Shown here: one piece after another, positions 41,950 to 42,099 of the stretch
Layout: each line of letters begins with the position of its first letter
How positions within the stretch are numbered: the first letter of the stretch is position 1
Assembly (NCBI GenBank): GCA_964580995.1
Contig: CAZOMV010000048.1
Location: 1 to 42,099 of the forward strand
Length of the DNA: 42,099 nucleotides
DNA from: JAKJEP01 sp964580995
GTDB taxonomy: Bacteria; Planctomycetota; Phycisphaerae; Sedimentisphaerales; SM23-30
Direction: 5' to 3'
Program-made: the position numbers and the translations under genes
The notes under the pieces: generated by a model
The model's input: only the letters and a program-made list of their open reading frames with translations
Told to the model about the DNA's origin: nothing
Databases searched by the model: none

Positions 41950-42099
41950 TCTCACCACAATACCCAAAACACCCCTTTTCACCTTACTTTTTCATCGTCC
42001 CGCCGTCAATCCTGCTTTAGCCCAAGTTCCGCAGTTAGGGGTGGAAAACGTTGATTTTGGCGTAAAAACGCGGAAAGTTTTCACTACATTTTTTTCAAA

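Overview
The window looks like chromosomal DNA of a planctomycete, most likely class Phycisphaerae. Evidence: several secreted proteins carry short dockerin-like EF-hand pairs typical of that group; secreted glycosidases are abundant without SusC/SusD; a URO-D-like protein and an AraC/XylR-type regulator sit in a sugar operon; and the spacers are rich in small repeats. The assignment is an inference from content, not from a marker gene.

Region 1 (about 51-13380, minus strand) is one long sugar-use locus. A XylR-type regulator is followed by a GH127-like secreted glycosidase, a URO-D-like protein, an enolase-superfamily sugar-acid dehydratase, a 2-hydroxyacid dehydrogenase, two tandem GH36-type alpha-galactosidase-like secreted enzymes, a RhaT-type symporter and a conserved protein of unknown function. 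Gaps after the first enzyme gene are 16-57 nt. Between the regulator and the first enzyme gene lie two 16-nt direct repeats with a 21-bp period, the distal one upstream and the proximal one over a plausible -35; this is the best operator candidate for the regulator.

Region 2 (13568-18376) holds a secreted beta-helix protein with a dockerin-like tail, a zinc-ribbon/CreD/membrane-protein operon, and an XRE regulator/acyl carrier protein pair whose promoter predicts a leaderless transcript overlapped by a perfect inverted repeat.

Region 3 (18.4-24.8 kb) is gene-poor. It has a DUF3592-like membrane protein, a lipoprotein and a SUMF1-domain protein, surrounded by decayed C-terminal gene remnants (WD40 and dockerin), small hairpins whose arms differ but stay complementary, arrays of 9-bp and 7-bp units usually four long, and dispersed duplicated segments.

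Region 4 (24.8-28.4 kb, plus strand) has a degenerate amidase-like membrane-anchored protein, then a compact signalling cassette: Ser/Thr kinase, overlapping metallophosphoesterase, small lipoprotein and Rrf2-type regulator, with a structured leader ahead of the kinase.

Region 5 (28.5-41.9 kb) is a second carbohydrate locus: two tandem GH2 paralogs of about 1170 residues with a domain inserted inside the catalytic barrel, the second preceded by a textbook CRP-type palindrome placed as in class II promoters; a divergent pair of clan GH-A-type enzymes (one a lipoprotein, one with a CBM9-like tail); and a subtilisin-type protease with a dockerin-like tail. Secreted enzymes would cut a complex galactose- and arabinose-type glycan outside the cytoplasm, and the symporter, dehydratase and dehydrogenase would deal with the released sugar or sugar acid. 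No sugar-acid kinase or aldolase is present, so the pathway is incomplete here.
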